This document shows, one piece after another, positions 9,328 to 18,174 of a stretch of 45,309 nucleotides of DNA. The stretch comes from an uncultured Pelagibacteraceae bacterium (GTDB lineage: Bacteria > Pseudomonadota > Alphaproteobacteria > Pelagibacterales > Pelagibacteraceae): NCBI GenBank assembly GCA_902592445.1, contig CACJEN010000008.1, positions 1-45,309 on the forward strand, read 5' to 3'. Position 1 is the stretch's first letter. Each line of letters opens with the position of its first letter. The position numbers and the translations under genes were made by a program. The notes beneath the pieces were generated by a model. It saw only the letters and a program-made list of their open reading frames with translations. It did not search any database and had not been told where the DNA came from.

Positions 9328-10630
9328 GTTTGCCCGAGGCACCTAATGCTTGATCCAAATCAGCGATAATATCATCAGGATGTTCAATACCTATTGAAAG
9401 TCTAACATATCCAGGTGTTACTCCTGCTGCTAGTAATTCTTCCTCTGTTAATTGACTATGGGTAGTTGTTGCGGGATGAATTGCTAAACTTCTTGCATCA
9501 CCTATATTTGCTACATGGTAAAACATTTTAAGAGCTTCGATGAATTTTTTACCAGCCTCAACTCCACCTTTTACTTCAATACCAACTAATGCTCCATTGC
9601 CTCCTTTTAAGTACTTCTTGGATCTCTCGGCAATTTCACCTTTATGTAGAGTAGGGTAAATAACTCTTTCAACACTTTTATGTTTTGTTAAAAAATCAAC
9701 AACCTTCTGAGCATTTGAACAATGCTGTTTCATTCTTAAAGGTGCAGTTTCAAGTCCTTGAATAATTCCCCAAGCATTATCAGGAGCTAAAGGTGCTCCT
9801 AAATCTCTTAACAAACATACTCTTGCCCTTACAGCAAATGATACATTTGCACCAGTTAATTGAGGTACAACCTCACCCCATTTTGCTCCACCATAACTTG
9901 CATCAGGTTCATTAAATAATGGCTGTCTTTTTGGATCGGCGGTCCAGTCAAAATTACCTCCATCTACCAAAGCACCACCAATAACTGTTCCATGTCCTCC
10001 TATAAATTTAGTAAGTGAGTGAACTACTACAGCTGCACCATGATCTATAGGTTTACAAATAACTGGAGCTGCAGTGTTATCCATAATTAATGGTATATTG
10101 TGTTTTCTTCCAATATCCGAAACTTCTTTGATCGGAAAAACTCTTAAATAAGGATTTGGTAATGTTTCAGCATAAAAGCATCTAGTTTTGTCATCTATAA
10201 GTTTTTCAAAATTTTTTGGATCTGAAGGATCGGCGTATCTACACTCAATACCCAGTTTTTTAAGTGTATGAGTAAATAAATTAACAGTTCCTCCATATAA
10301 ATCAGTTGAACTAATAAAATTGTCTCCTGATTGACAAACATTCATTATTGCAAATGTTGATGCTGCTTGACCTGATCCCACGGTTACAGAAGCCAAACCA
10401 CCCTCTAATGCTGCAACTCTTTTTTCAAGAACATCGTTTGTTGGATTCATTATTCTTGTATAAATGTTACCAAATTCTTTTAATGCAAATAAGTTAGCTG
10501 CATGATCTGTGTCATTAAATTGATATGAAGTAGTTCTGTAAACAGGAACTGCCACTGATGTTGTAGCTGGATCACTTCTATAATCTCCTCCATGTAGAGC
10601 AATTGTTTCTGGATTTTTTGATTTTGTCAT
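9305..10630 (-). CDS. metY: O-acetylhomoserine sulfhydrylase (PLP enzyme), copy 1
   Basis: Cys/Met-metabolism PLP enzyme joining sulfide or methanethiol to O-acetylhomoserine. 441 residues, the length of MetY rather than of cystathionine gamma-synthase (about 390). Seen: ALHGGDY and YRTTSYQF at the N-terminus, VGSGQAA and YGGTVNLF for cofactor binding, IMDNTAAP, PLP lysine K208 in VVVHSLTKFIGGHG, and HPATTTHSQLTEEE near the C-terminus. A strong AGGGGGA ribosome binding site precedes the ATG. A 155-base gap separates it from the operon upstream, so it probably has its own promoter. Substrate is inferred from family only. Confidence 0.88.
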   Translation of the reverse strand: MTKSKNPETIALHGGDYRSDPATTSVAVPVYRTTSYQFNDTDHAANLFALKEFGNIYTRIMNPTNDVLEKRVAALEGGLASVTVGSGQAASTFAIMNVCQSGDNFISSTDLYGGTVNLFTHTLKKLGIECRYADPSDPKNFEKLIDDKTRCFYAETLPNPYLRVFPIKEVSDIGRKHNIPLIMDNTAAPVICKPIDHGAAVVVHSLTKFIGGHGTVIGGALVDGGNFDWTADPKRQPLFNEPDASYGGAKWGEVVPQLTGANVSFAVRARVCLLRDLGAPLAPDNAWGIIQGLETAPLRMKQHCSNAQKVVDFLTKHKSVERVIYPTLHKGEIAERSKKYLKGGNGALVGIEVKGGVEAGKKFIEALKMFYHVANIGDARSLAIHPATTTHSQLTEEELLAAGVTPGYVRLSIGIEHPDDIIADLDQALGASGKPSLKAVS

Positions 10631-10785
10631 AATTTCCCCCTTAATTCCTTATTAAACTTTAATGAGAATTTACAATCAAGATAAAATTTAGCTTTCATGC
10701 GAATACCACTAAAAACAATAGTATTAATTAAAAAAACAAAAAATTTTAACTTTAAGATTCAATTAATAATAGAAAATTATGATAT

Positions 10786-11895
10786 TTATTTTTTTTCAAT
10801 AACGAATAATTCGTTATTAAAATATATTCCCTGATACTTGTTCACAATTTGTTGAACAATTTTTTGATAATTTTTTTGTCTTTCTGCTCTCATAATTTGT
10901 TCATCTGATATTTGATTAACATAAACTGCAGCATTCCAAGCAGAAAATATAAGCGATGTTGCGATTCCTCCAGATATTTCATTTGGTAGGGCTCTTAAAA
11001 TATATTTAATTTTTTGTTTTTTATGAAATTTTAAGTTTCTTAAAAATTCTTTGTCGGTGTTTCTTTTAATGTATTTTACAATAGAGTCATGAAGGGATGG
11101 AAATGGTTTTTCTTTAGGCCATATTTTTTTCACTATTTGGTTTCCAGGATCTCCACCACATGCATGTACAACAACTAATTTTCCATTTTTATCTAAAGAT
11201 TTTATCATTGGATCGATTACATATTTTACTTTTTTTTCAGCTGAAATTCTCGATCTATAGGGTTGTGAGGCAATAATAAAATCATAATATGTTTTTCCAT
11301 CATTTTTCTTTGGGATGACATTTTTCAATGAAAATTCTTGGTCTTTTCTATAAATTATAATTACAGAAGGTTCTTTGTATGTTGGATTTCCTGTTTTAGG
11401 ATTTCTTTCAATTTGCCACTTTTTGCTTAAAAATTCCTGATTTAGTTTTCTTAACTGTATATTAAAATCTAAAGATGAATTACCTTTTAATTTTACAACT
11501 TTCCAATTCATTTTTTTTTGTTTTTTTAAATCATTAGATTTAAGGGATGTTGACTCAACATAATTTAAATTTGAAATAACAAAGACTGTATTTTTATGTT
11601 CAACAAATCTATCTGGAAGTTTCTCAAGCCCTAATCTTACATCTTCCATACTAATTTCTTTTGTGTTTACTAAAAGAGGTACGTTTGGCATTTTTTGATG
11701 ACACTGTCTCATAACATTCATTAACAATGATCCATCTCCCATGCCTGCATCAAATATTTTAAGAGCAGGAAATTTTGGTTTTAGATTTTGAACTATTGGT
11801 TTGAGTGCGTCTGAAATTTTATTTTTTTCGTTAGTAGTTGTTACAAATAGCAGATATTTTTGTCTATTATCAAAGAATCTGAAATTTTTTTTCAT
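10786..11895 (-). CDS. Putative SAM-dependent methyltransferase
   Basis: I do not recognise a named family. Residues about 45-60 contain KIFDAGMGDGSLL, a good class I methyltransferase motif I, and residues 210-260 contain YYDFIIASQPY and then NGKLVVVHACGGD, consistent with later Rossmann strands. Lys-rich insert around residues 120-190 and a C-terminal ISGGIATSLIFSAWNAAVYV helix. 369 residues, no signal peptide or membrane segments. It shares one base with the hydrolase upstream (TAATG), so it is the third gene of the metY2-hydrolase-methyltransferase operon, suggesting a link to methionine/SAM or sulfur metabolism. Confidence 0.6.
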   Translation of the reverse strand: MKKNFRFFDNRQKYLLFVTTTNEKNKISDALKPIVQNLKPKFPALKIFDAGMGDGSLLMNVMRQCHQKMPNVPLLVNTKEISMEDVRLGLEKLPDRFVEHKNTVFVISNLNYVESTSLKSNDLKKQKKMNWKVVKLKGNSSLDFNIQLRKLNQEFLSKKWQIERNPKTGNPTYKEPSVIIIYRKDQEFSLKNVIPKKNDGKTYYDFIIASQPYRSRISAEKKVKYVIDPMIKSLDKNGKLVVVHACGGDPGNQIVKKIWPKEKPFPSLHDSIVKYIKRNTDKEFLRNLKFHKKQKIKYILRALPNEISGGIATSLIFSAWNAAVYVNQISDEQIMRAERQKNYQKIVQQIVNKYQGIYFNNELFVIEKK

Positions 11896-12716
11896 TAATT
11901 TAATTTTTTTGCAGGATAATGTTTTAATATGAATTGTTTTAGCACCTTAAGCACTCTGTCTGCCTCCTCAAGAAGCATCATGTGACCACAATTATCAATA
12001 ATTTCTACTCGACTGTTATCTATTAAATCAGCTAATTTTTTTCCTTCTTTAACAGGACACATTTTATCTCCTGTTGCAAGAATAGATAGGGTAGGTATTT
12101 TAATTTTTTTTGCAGCTTCGAAACCATTCTTATAGTTATCACATGCTCTAAAATCTACCCCAAGAGTGTTTTTAATTGTTCTGGATTTTGCTAACATACC
12201 ACCTGTATTGATATGATACAGTCCAGGAACGGGATGGCCACCAAAGTGTCCGGCTGGGCCATGAGCCCAATCCATCATTAAATCAACGGCTTTTGGGTTA
12301 TTGTTTTCAGCAAGTGACAATAATTCTGGATTCATAGGTATTGCTCCAGCACCACCCATTAAACTTAATGTTTTAATCTTTTCAGGATATCTTGAAGCAC
12401 ATTCCATTGTCACTAAACATCCCTGTGAATGACCCACCAAAGATGCCTCATTATAACCAACTGCATCTATCACATTGCTCACCCAATCTGCCATATCCTC
12501 GATTGATTTTAAACTTTCTCCACTAGATAAGCCATGGCCCGGCATATCCAGTGCTAAAACACTGTATCCATGAAAAGCAAAATACCTTGTTTGCAAAACC
12601 CATGTCATATGAGTTAAACCACTACCATGCACAAAAATTATTAGAGGTTTATTTTTGTCGAAAGGTCTTCCACCAGTAGAGGCAAAGACCTCTGAGCCAT
12701 TTACTTCAAATTTCAT
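11895..12716 (-). CDS. Alpha/beta hydrolase
   Basis: 273-residue alpha/beta-hydrolase fold protein: oxyanion region FVHGSGLTHMTW, strand LALDMPGHGLS, nucleophile elbow GHSQG (Ser97), acid strand SILATGDKMCPV and catalytic His in NCGHMMLLEE. It is too short for homoserine O-acetyltransferase MetX, so I do not call it that. The start overlaps the stop of the upstream MetY paralogue by 4 bases (ATGA), indicating coupled translation. The substrate is unknown; operon context suggests an ester or thioester in sulfur amino-acid metabolism. Confidence 0.8.
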   Translation of the reverse strand: MKFEVNGSEVFASTGGRPFDKNKPLIIFVHGSGLTHMTWVLQTRYFAFHGYSVLALDMPGHGLSSGESLKSIEDMADWVSNVIDAVGYNEASLVGHSQGCLVTMECASRYPEKIKTLSLMGGAGAIPMNPELLSLAENNNPKAVDLMMDWAHGPAGHFGGHPVPGLYHINTGGMLAKSRTIKNTLGVDFRACDNYKNGFEAAKKIKIPTLSILATGDKMCPVKEGKKLADLIDNSRVEIIDNCGHMMLLEEADRVLKVLKQFILKHYPAKKLN

Positions 12717-14044
12717 TGATTTGAAACTAATCTTGGTTTTCTTGCGGCTCTAAATCCTGCTTCAAAGTCATTTTTAATGTCATCTATATCCTCAATACCT
12801 ACAGATAATCTAATCATATCATGAGATAACCCAGCAAATTTTAAAGTAGCTTCATCCATTTGTGAATGTGTTGCAGACGCAGGATGTATTACTAGTGTTC
12901 TTGTATCTCCTACATTTGCTAAATGTGAAGCAAGTTTTACGTTGTTAATAAATGCTTCGCCAGCTTCTTTTCCTCCTTTAATACCAAATGCTATCATTGA
13001 TCCTCTCCCATTAGGTAATAATGTTTTTGCTAATTCATGATCAGGATGATCAGGAACACTTGGATGTGAAACCCAAGCAACACTTTCATGACCAGATAAA
13101 TATTCAACCATTTTTTCAGCATTAGAACAATGTTTTTGCATTCTTACAGATAAAGTTTCAATTCCTTGTAAAACATTCCACGCATTTTGAGGACTTAAAC
13201 ATGGACCAAAATCTCTCATTCCTTCTGCTCTCGCTTTCATTGTAAATGCAGTAGGTCCAAATTCTTCCGCAAATGAAAGTCCGTGATATCCCTCGTATGG
13301 TGTTGTCATTGTTGGAAATTTATCGTTTTGCATCCAGTCGAATTTACCACCTTCGACTAAGATACCAGCCATAGATGATCCATGTCCAGCCATCCATTTA
13401 GTTAATGAATGAACGACTATATCAGCTCCATGTTCAATTGGCTTACATAAGTAAGGTGTTTGATAAGTAGCATCAACCATTAAAGGTATACCGGCTTCAT
13501 GAGCAATTTTAGCAATCTCAGGCATATTCATTAATTCATTACCTGGATTACCAACTAATTCACCAAATATACCTTTGGTATTTTCCTGAATAGCTTTTTT
13601 AAATCCTTCTGTATCTCTTGGTTTTACGAAAGTGCATTTGATTCCAAATTTAGGAAGAGTAAGTCTAAATAAATTTACAGTACCTCCATATAATTGAGAT
13701 GATACTACTAAATGGTCTCCAGCTTGGCACAAAGTCATTATTGTTAAAAATATAGCACTCATACCAGATGAGGTTGCTAACGCTGCAGTACCACCCTCTA
13801 ACGCAGCAACTCTTTCCTCAAGAACGGCAACTGTTGGATTTGAAATTCTACTGTAAATGTGTCCACCTCTTTCTAAGTTAAAAAGAGCAGCTGCATGATC
13901 GACATCATCGAATAAATATGAGGTAGTTTGATAAATTGGCACCTGCCTTGAACCAGCATTTTTATGTGGCTGATATCCAGCATGTAAGCTTAAAGTATCA
14001 AATTTATATGTTTTAGGTTCAGCACCTTTTTTTTTATCACTCAT
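12713..14044 (-). CDS. O-acetylhomoserine sulfhydrylase-like PLP enzyme, copy 2
   Basis: 443 residues, same family as the gene at 9305-10630: LHAGYQPH, YQTTSYLFDD, SSGMSAIF, YGGTVNLFRLTLPKFGI, PLP lysine K216 in VVHSLTKWMAGHG, HPASATHSQMDEATL. The active-site strand reads DATYQTPYLCKP, while copy 1 has DNTAAPVICKP, so substrate preference may differ. First gene of an operon with the hydrolase (4-base overlap) and the methyltransferase. Its upstream gap is shared with divergent rplM. I leave the symbol empty because the precise reaction (sulfide, methanethiol or another nucleophile) cannot be settled here. Confidence 0.85.
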   Translation of the reverse strand: MSDKKKGAEPKTYKFDTLSLHAGYQPHKNAGSRQVPIYQTTSYLFDDVDHAAALFNLERGGHIYSRISNPTVAVLEERVAALEGGTAALATSSGMSAIFLTIMTLCQAGDHLVVSSQLYGGTVNLFRLTLPKFGIKCTFVKPRDTEGFKKAIQENTKGIFGELVGNPGNELMNMPEIAKIAHEAGIPLMVDATYQTPYLCKPIEHGADIVVHSLTKWMAGHGSSMAGILVEGGKFDWMQNDKFPTMTTPYEGYHGLSFAEEFGPTAFTMKARAEGMRDFGPCLSPQNAWNVLQGIETLSVRMQKHCSNAEKMVEYLSGHESVAWVSHPSVPDHPDHELAKTLLPNGRGSMIAFGIKGGKEAGEAFINNVKLASHLANVGDTRTLVIHPASATHSQMDEATLKFAGLSHDMIRLSVGIEDIDDIKNDFEAGFRAARKPRLVSNQ

Positions 14045-14102
14045 TTATTCTCCTATAATTTTTAATTAGACTTTGAAACTCGGAAACTAGCATAAAATAT
14101 CG

Positions 14103-14108
14103 ATTATA
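14103..14108 (-). promoter_or_regulatory. Possible -10 box for the metY2-hydrolase-methyltransferase operon
   Basis: TATAAT on the minus strand, about 60 bases before the metY2 ATG; AGGAG lies just upstream of that start. No convincing -35 element stands at the right distance, so this is weak. Confidence 0.3.
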
Positions 14109-14133
14109 ATAGACATTTTTGCCTTCTAATAAA

Positions 14134-14162
14134 TTGACAATAAACGTTTTTGTAAGTATTAA
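14134..14162 (+). promoter_or_regulatory. Promoter for rplM-rpsI(-argC)
   Basis: Perfect -35 TTGACA (14134-14139), 17-base spacer, -10 TATTAA (14157-14162). A transcript start about seven bases downstream would fall at about 14168-14169, leaving only about five bases before the rplM ATG at 14174. No Shine-Dalgarno sequence lies there, so the message would be almost leaderless. Confidence 0.6.
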
Positions 14163-14173
14163 TCCCGCACATC

Positions 14174-14632
14174 ATGACAAAATTTGTTAAAAAAGCTGAT
14201 ATTCAATCAAAATGGTTTGAGATAGATGCGACAGATGCGGTTGTTGGAAGAATTGCAACCGTAGTGTCAAAGATAATTAGAGGCAAAAATAAAACTACTT
14301 TCACACCACATATGGACCATGGAGACTTTGTAGTAGTAAAAAATGTAGATTTAATAAAATTTACTGGTAATAAATTTCAAGATAAAAAATACTTTAGACA
14401 CACAGGGCATCCTGGGGGCATCAAAGAGACTACCCCTGAAAAATTACACGATACAAAACCTGGTGAAGTTTTAAAATTAGCGGTGAAAAAAATGTTACCA
14501 GGTGGTGTGCTAGCAAAAAAACAATTAGGTAAATTAAAAATTTATGCAGGATCAAATCATCCTCATGAAGCTCAAAATCCAGAAAAAATTGAGTTATCAA
14601 AATTAAATAGTAAAAACGTAGTTAGAAATTAG
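14174..14632 (+). CDS. rplM: Ribosomal protein uL13
   Basis: 152-residue L13 with the typical opening (WFEIDATDAVVGRIATVV), RGKNKTTFTPHMDHGDFVVV, the KKYFRHTGHPGG segment and LKIYAGSNHPHEAQNP near the C-terminus. Followed after one base by rpsI, the near-universal pair, and then argC, the alphaproteobacterial order. The upstream promoter places the start site very close to the ATG. Confidence 0.97.
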   Translation: MTKFVKKADIQSKWFEIDATDAVVGRIATVVSKIIRGKNKTTFTPHMDHGDFVVVKNVDLIKFTGNKFQDKKYFRHTGHPGGIKETTPEKLHDTKPGEVLKLAVKKMLPGGVLAKKQLGKLKIYAGSNHPHEAQNPEKIELSKLNSKNVVRN

Positions 14633-14633
14633 A

Positions 14634-15062
14634 ATGGAAAATACCAATCAATTACCAAAAATTAAATTAGATTTCAAAGATAGCAAATATGCGACTGGAA
14701 GAAGAAAAACTTCTATTGCGAAAGTTTGGTTAAAGAAAGGTACCGGCAAGATTTATGTAAATGGGAAAACATTAGACGATTATTTCACAAGATCATCACA
14801 CAAGATGCAAATCATGAGACCGTTCGATATAATCAATCAATCTACAGAATACGATGTTAAATCAAAAGTTGTTGGTGGTGGTCATACTGGTCAGGCAGGT
14901 GCATTGGTTCATGGTATATCAAGAGCACTCCTTCAATTTGATGAAAATCTTAAACCTACATTAAGAAAAGAAAAACTTACGACAAGAGACTCTAGATCTG
15001 TGGAGAGAAAAAAACCTGGTAGAGCAAAAGCTAGAAGAAGTTTTCAATTTTCTAAAAGATAA
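14634..15062 (+). CDS. rpsI: Ribosomal protein uS9
   Basis: 142 residues with YATGRRKTSIAKVWLKKGTG, the GGGHTGQAGALVHGISRAL core, TRDSRSVERKKPG and the invariant C-terminal FQFSKR tail that reaches the ribosomal P site. One base separates it from rplM. A 33-base gap precedes argC with no obvious terminator. Confidence 0.97.
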   Translation: MENTNQLPKIKLDFKDSKYATGRRKTSIAKVWLKKGTGKIYVNGKTLDDYFTRSSHKMQIMRPFDIINQSTEYDVKSKVVGGGHTGQAGALVHGISRALLQFDENLKPTLRKEKLTTRDSRSVERKKPGRAKARRSFQFSKR

Positions 15063-15095
15063 TATCTTTTTACATTACAACTGTTATATTGATTT

Positions 15096-16121
15096 ATGTC
15101 TAAGCTAAATGTTTTGGTATGCGGATCTACAGGATATATTGGAATTGAGTTAGTTAAAATTTTAGTAAAACACAAAAAAATTCATATCAAATACCTGTGT
15201 GGAAATAATTCTGTAGGTAAAAATATATCATTTTATGATAAATCTTTATCTAAAAAAAAATTGCCAATCATAAGAAAATTTCAAAGAAAATTATTAAAAG
15301 AGGTTGATGTTATTTTTTCAGCACTACCAAATGGTGAAGCTCAAAAACTGTCTAAATTTTTATTAGACAAAAACTTACTCATTGATTTATCAGCAGATTT
15401 TAGATTAAAAAATAAAAATGAATATTTAAAATGGTATAAAATTAAACATAGCGCCCAAAAGTTAATTCAAAATTCAATTTATTCATTACCAGAATTAAAA
15501 AAAAATCAGCTCAAAAATCAAAAAATAATATCTTCACCTGGATGTTATCCTACTTCTATTTTATTACCTTTAGGACCTTTAATTCAGAAAAATTTAATTT
15601 CAAATAAGAACATAGTAATCAATTCTATGTCAGGTTATTCTGGAGCTGGACGTAATGTTCATAAAAAATACAAAAATAAAAATCTTTATGAGTCTATTAG
15701 TGCATATGGAATTGCAAATCATAGACATAATTCTGAAATTCAACAGGAATTAGACTTATATACAAAAAAAAAAAATTATTTTGATTTTACACCCCATCTA
15801 TCACCAATGTTTAGAGGAATTATTACGACTATAAACGTAGATTTAAAAAAAAATATAAATGCAATAAAAGTGTATCGATATATAAGTAAATTTTACCAAA
15901 AAAGTAAATTCGTTAAAATTAAAAAAATTAATTCTTTGTTAAGCACAAATGAGGTTATAAATACTAACAATTGTTTGATATCTATTTGCTATAGTAAGAA
16001 TAAAAATAAATTAATAATTTTATCTGCAATAGATAATCTTATAAAAGGAGGTGGTGGTCAAGCTGTGCAAAGTATGAATCTCTATTATGGTTTTAAAGAA
16101 AACGAGGGTTTGAATGTTTAG
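15096..16121 (+). CDS. argC: N-acetyl-gamma-glutamyl-phosphate reductase
   Basis: NADPH-dependent reductase in arginine synthesis. 341 residues: N-terminal Rossmann start VLVCGSTGYIGIELV, DLSADFRLKN, catalytic cysteine C150 in SSPGCYPTSILLPL, SGYSGAGRNV, IANHRHNSEI with the catalytic His region, and the C-terminal IDNLIKGGGGQAVQ. rpsI-argC adjacency is typical of Alphaproteobacteria. The 3' end overlaps the small lipoprotein gene by 8 bases. Confidence 0.96.
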   Translation: MSKLNVLVCGSTGYIGIELVKILVKHKKIHIKYLCGNNSVGKNISFYDKSLSKKKLPIIRKFQRKLLKEVDVIFSALPNGEAQKLSKFLLDKNLLIDLSADFRLKNKNEYLKWYKIKHSAQKLIQNSIYSLPELKKNQLKNQKIISSPGCYPTSILLPLGPLIQKNLISNKNIVINSMSGYSGAGRNVHKKYKNKNLYESISAYGIANHRHNSEIQQELDLYTKKKNYFDFTPHLSPMFRGIITTINVDLKKNINAIKVYRYISKFYQKSKFVKIKKINSLLSTNEVINTNNCLISICYSKNKNKLIILSAIDNLIKGGGGQAVQSMNLYYGFKENEGLNV

Positions 16122-16323
16122 ATTAAAAAATTTTATTTTATTAATATTATTAACAGGCTGTTCAATTGATACAAAAACAGGAATTTGGAATAATAAAAAT
16201 GATTTATTAATAGATAAAGAGTTATCATCTTTAAGCTTTGATGAAAATTTAACATTTGATCAATTTAAAAATAATGTAATTATCTATGGTAAAAAAAGCG
16301 AATATCCAAAATTAATGGAGTGA
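16114..16323 (+). CDS. Small predicted lipoprotein
   Basis: 69 residues. Residues 1-15 are a lipoprotein signal with lipobox LTGC (Cys16); the mature part (about 54 residues, SIDTKTGIWNN...) is polar with no recognisable fold. The N-terminal style resembles the lipid-anchored start of BamB-type lipoproteins, so it may be a free-standing short lipoprotein or the stub of a larger one; I cannot decide. It overlaps argC by 8 bases and ends four bases before hom, so it is translated within the argC-hom transcript. Confidence 0.6.
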   Translation: MFRLKNFILLILLTGCSIDTKTGIWNNKNDLLIDKELSSLSFDENLTFDQFKNNVIIYGKKSEYPKLME

Positions 16324-16327
16324 GGTT

Positions 16328-17614
16328 ATGAAGCAGGTTAATGTTGCAATTGTTGGTTTAGGGCAAATTGGTAACTATTTATACAATGAGCTTATAACAA
16401 AGAAAAAAGATATAGAGATTAAGACTGGAAAGAAAATACAAATAGTTGCCATATCTGCCAAAAATATAAATAAGAAACGAAAATTCAAAATAAATAAAAA
16501 AATATTTTATAAAAATCCATTAGATATAGTTAAAGATAAAAAAACTGATGTTTTAATTGAAGCAATAGGATTTTCTGATGGTTTATCAAAAAAAATTGTA
16601 GAAAATGCACTAAAAAATAAAATACATGTCATAACACCTAATAAGGCATTAATCTCTAAACATGGGGATTATCTTTCTTTTTTAGCCGAAAAAAATAAAG
16701 TAAATTTAGAATTTGAGGCCGCAGTTGCAGGTGGGATACCAATTGTGAGAACTATTAAAGAAGGATTAGCAACAAATAAAATTACTAAGGTTTATGGAAT
16801 TTTAAATGGAACATGTAATTACATACTTTCTCAAATGGAGAAAACAAAAGATAGTTTTAAAAATGTTTTGATAAATGCCCAAAAATTAGGTTATGCTGAA
16901 CCTGGAAATCCAAAACTTGACCTTAATGGTTACGATGCATTAGCAAAAGTTAAAATCTTATCTGCTTTAGCTTTTAACTGTAAAATTTCAAAATCACAAA
17001 GTTTGATGGAAGGAATTGAAAAAATTGAAGCTACTGATTTTGATATAGTGGAAAAATTAAACTTAAGAATTAAATTGTTAGGTATTACAGAGATTATTAA
17101 TAATAAAATTTTTGAACGTGTGCATCCATGTTTAGTTTCAAGAGACTCTTATATTGGGAATGTAGCTGACGTAATGAATGCTGTAATATTAGAAGGTAAG
17201 CCTGTTGGTGAAAGCGTGATGCAAGGAGAAGGGGCAGGACCTGGACCAACTACATCAGCGTTAATGTCTGATTTGCTGTCAATTTTAAGAGGTAATATTA
17301 AGTTTCCATTTGGTATATCAAGTAATAAAAGAAATATCTCAAATAGTTATAATTATAATTCGTATGAAAATTCTTTATATCTAAGAGTTGAGGTAAAAGA
17401 TAAACCAGGTGTACTTTCATCTATTACTAATATATTAGCTAAAAATAATATTTCTGTTCAAAGACTAATACAAATTCCAGATAACAAGAAAAAAACTGCT
17501 TCGATCATAATTATCACTCATAAATGTAAAGAGATTAATTCAAGTAAATGTGTAAAGATGCTAAAAAAGGGTTCAAATATAATTAAAGAGCCTAATTTGA
17601 TAAGGTTATTTTAA
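16328..17614 (+). CDS. hom: Homoserine dehydrogenase with ACT domain
   Basis: Reduces aspartate semialdehyde to homoserine, feeding Met, Thr and Ile synthesis. 428 residues: NAD(P)-binding VAIVGLGQIGNYLY, VITPNKALIS, the conserved FEAAVAGGIPIVRTIKEGL, GILNGTCNYILSQM and EPGNPKLDLNGYDALAKV, then a C-terminal ACT regulatory domain (LRVEVKDKPGVLSSI), which usually binds threonine or another effector. It supplies the substrate chain used by the two MetY paralogues nearby. The stop overlaps the convergent peroxidase stop by 4 bases. Confidence 0.95.
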   Translation: MKQVNVAIVGLGQIGNYLYNELITKKKDIEIKTGKKIQIVAISAKNINKKRKFKINKKIFYKNPLDIVKDKKTDVLIEAIGFSDGLSKKIVENALKNKIHVITPNKALISKHGDYLSFLAEKNKVNLEFEAAVAGGIPIVRTIKEGLATNKITKVYGILNGTCNYILSQMEKTKDSFKNVLINAQKLGYAEPGNPKLDLNGYDALAKVKILSALAFNCKISKSQSLMEGIEKIEATDFDIVEKLNLRIKLLGITEIINNKIFERVHPCLVSRDSYIGNVADVMNAVILEGKPVGESVMQGEGAGPGPTTSALMSDLLSILRGNIKFPFGISSNKRNISNSYNYNSYENSLYLRVEVKDKPGVLSSITNILAKNNISVQRLIQIPDNKKKTASIIIITHKCKEINSSKCVKMLKKGSNIIKEPNLIRLF

Positions 17615-18174
17615 TTAAGCAATTTTTCAATACTATTTATTATTTTTTTTGACGTTGGTCTTGTAAAGGACATGAATGTATCTTCTATTTTACCATTTGG
17701 GTTTATTAATATCTTATGAAAATTCCATTTAGGAATAGTTGATTTTCCATGATTTTTAAATGCCCATTTATATATTTCATGGGCATTATTTCCTTTAACA
17801 TCTGTTTTTGTAGTCATTGGAAAAGTAATATTAAAGTTAACTTCACAAAATTCTTTAATTTCTTCATTTGTACCTGGTTCTTGAGAGCCAAATTGATTTG
17901 AAGGCATTCCTATAATTACTAAACCTTTATTTTTATAAGTATCCCAAATTTTTTGTAAATCATCATATTGTTTAGTAAAACCACATCTGCTAGCCACATT
18001 TACTAAAAGCACGGTTTTGCCTTTATACTCAGATAAATCTATTTCATCACCTGAAATTGACTTTAATTTAAAGTCAAAAAAAACTTTATCATAATTCGCA
18101 AAAACACTTTTTAAATTAAACATACTCAATGATATTATTATAAAAATTAACTTAAAATTTACTATTTTTTTCAT
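17611..18174 (-). CDS. Secreted glutathione peroxidase-family protein (Cys type)
   Basis: Reduces peroxides with a thiol partner; Cys-type members often use thioredoxin. 187 residues with a hydrophobic signal sequence (1-26, ending VFA), so probably periplasmic. Motifs: LVNVASRCGFT with peroxidatic C64, IGMPSNQFGSQEP with the catalytic Gln, and PKWNFHKILINPNG with the Trp. It overlaps the nhaA start by 4 bases (ATGA), so it is the last gene of the zinc-ribbon/nhaA/peroxidase operon. Confidence 0.92.
   Translation of the reverse strand: MKKIVNFKLIFIIISLSMFNLKSVFANYDKVFFDFKLKSISGDEIDLSEYKGKTVLLVNVASRCGFTKQYDDLQKIWDTYKNKGLVIIGMPSNQFGSQEPGTNEEIKEFCEVNFNITFPMTTKTDVKGNNAHEIYKWAFKNHGKSTIPKWNFHKILINPNGKIEDTFMSFTRPTSKKIINSIEKLLN

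Noticed and set aside
10631..10785. SAM-II/SAM-V-type riboswitch upstream of metY
   Set aside because: The minus strand contains GTGGTATT and AAAGCTAAA, reminiscent of these aptamers, but I could not find the P1 complement or the pseudoknot partner. A covariance search would decide.
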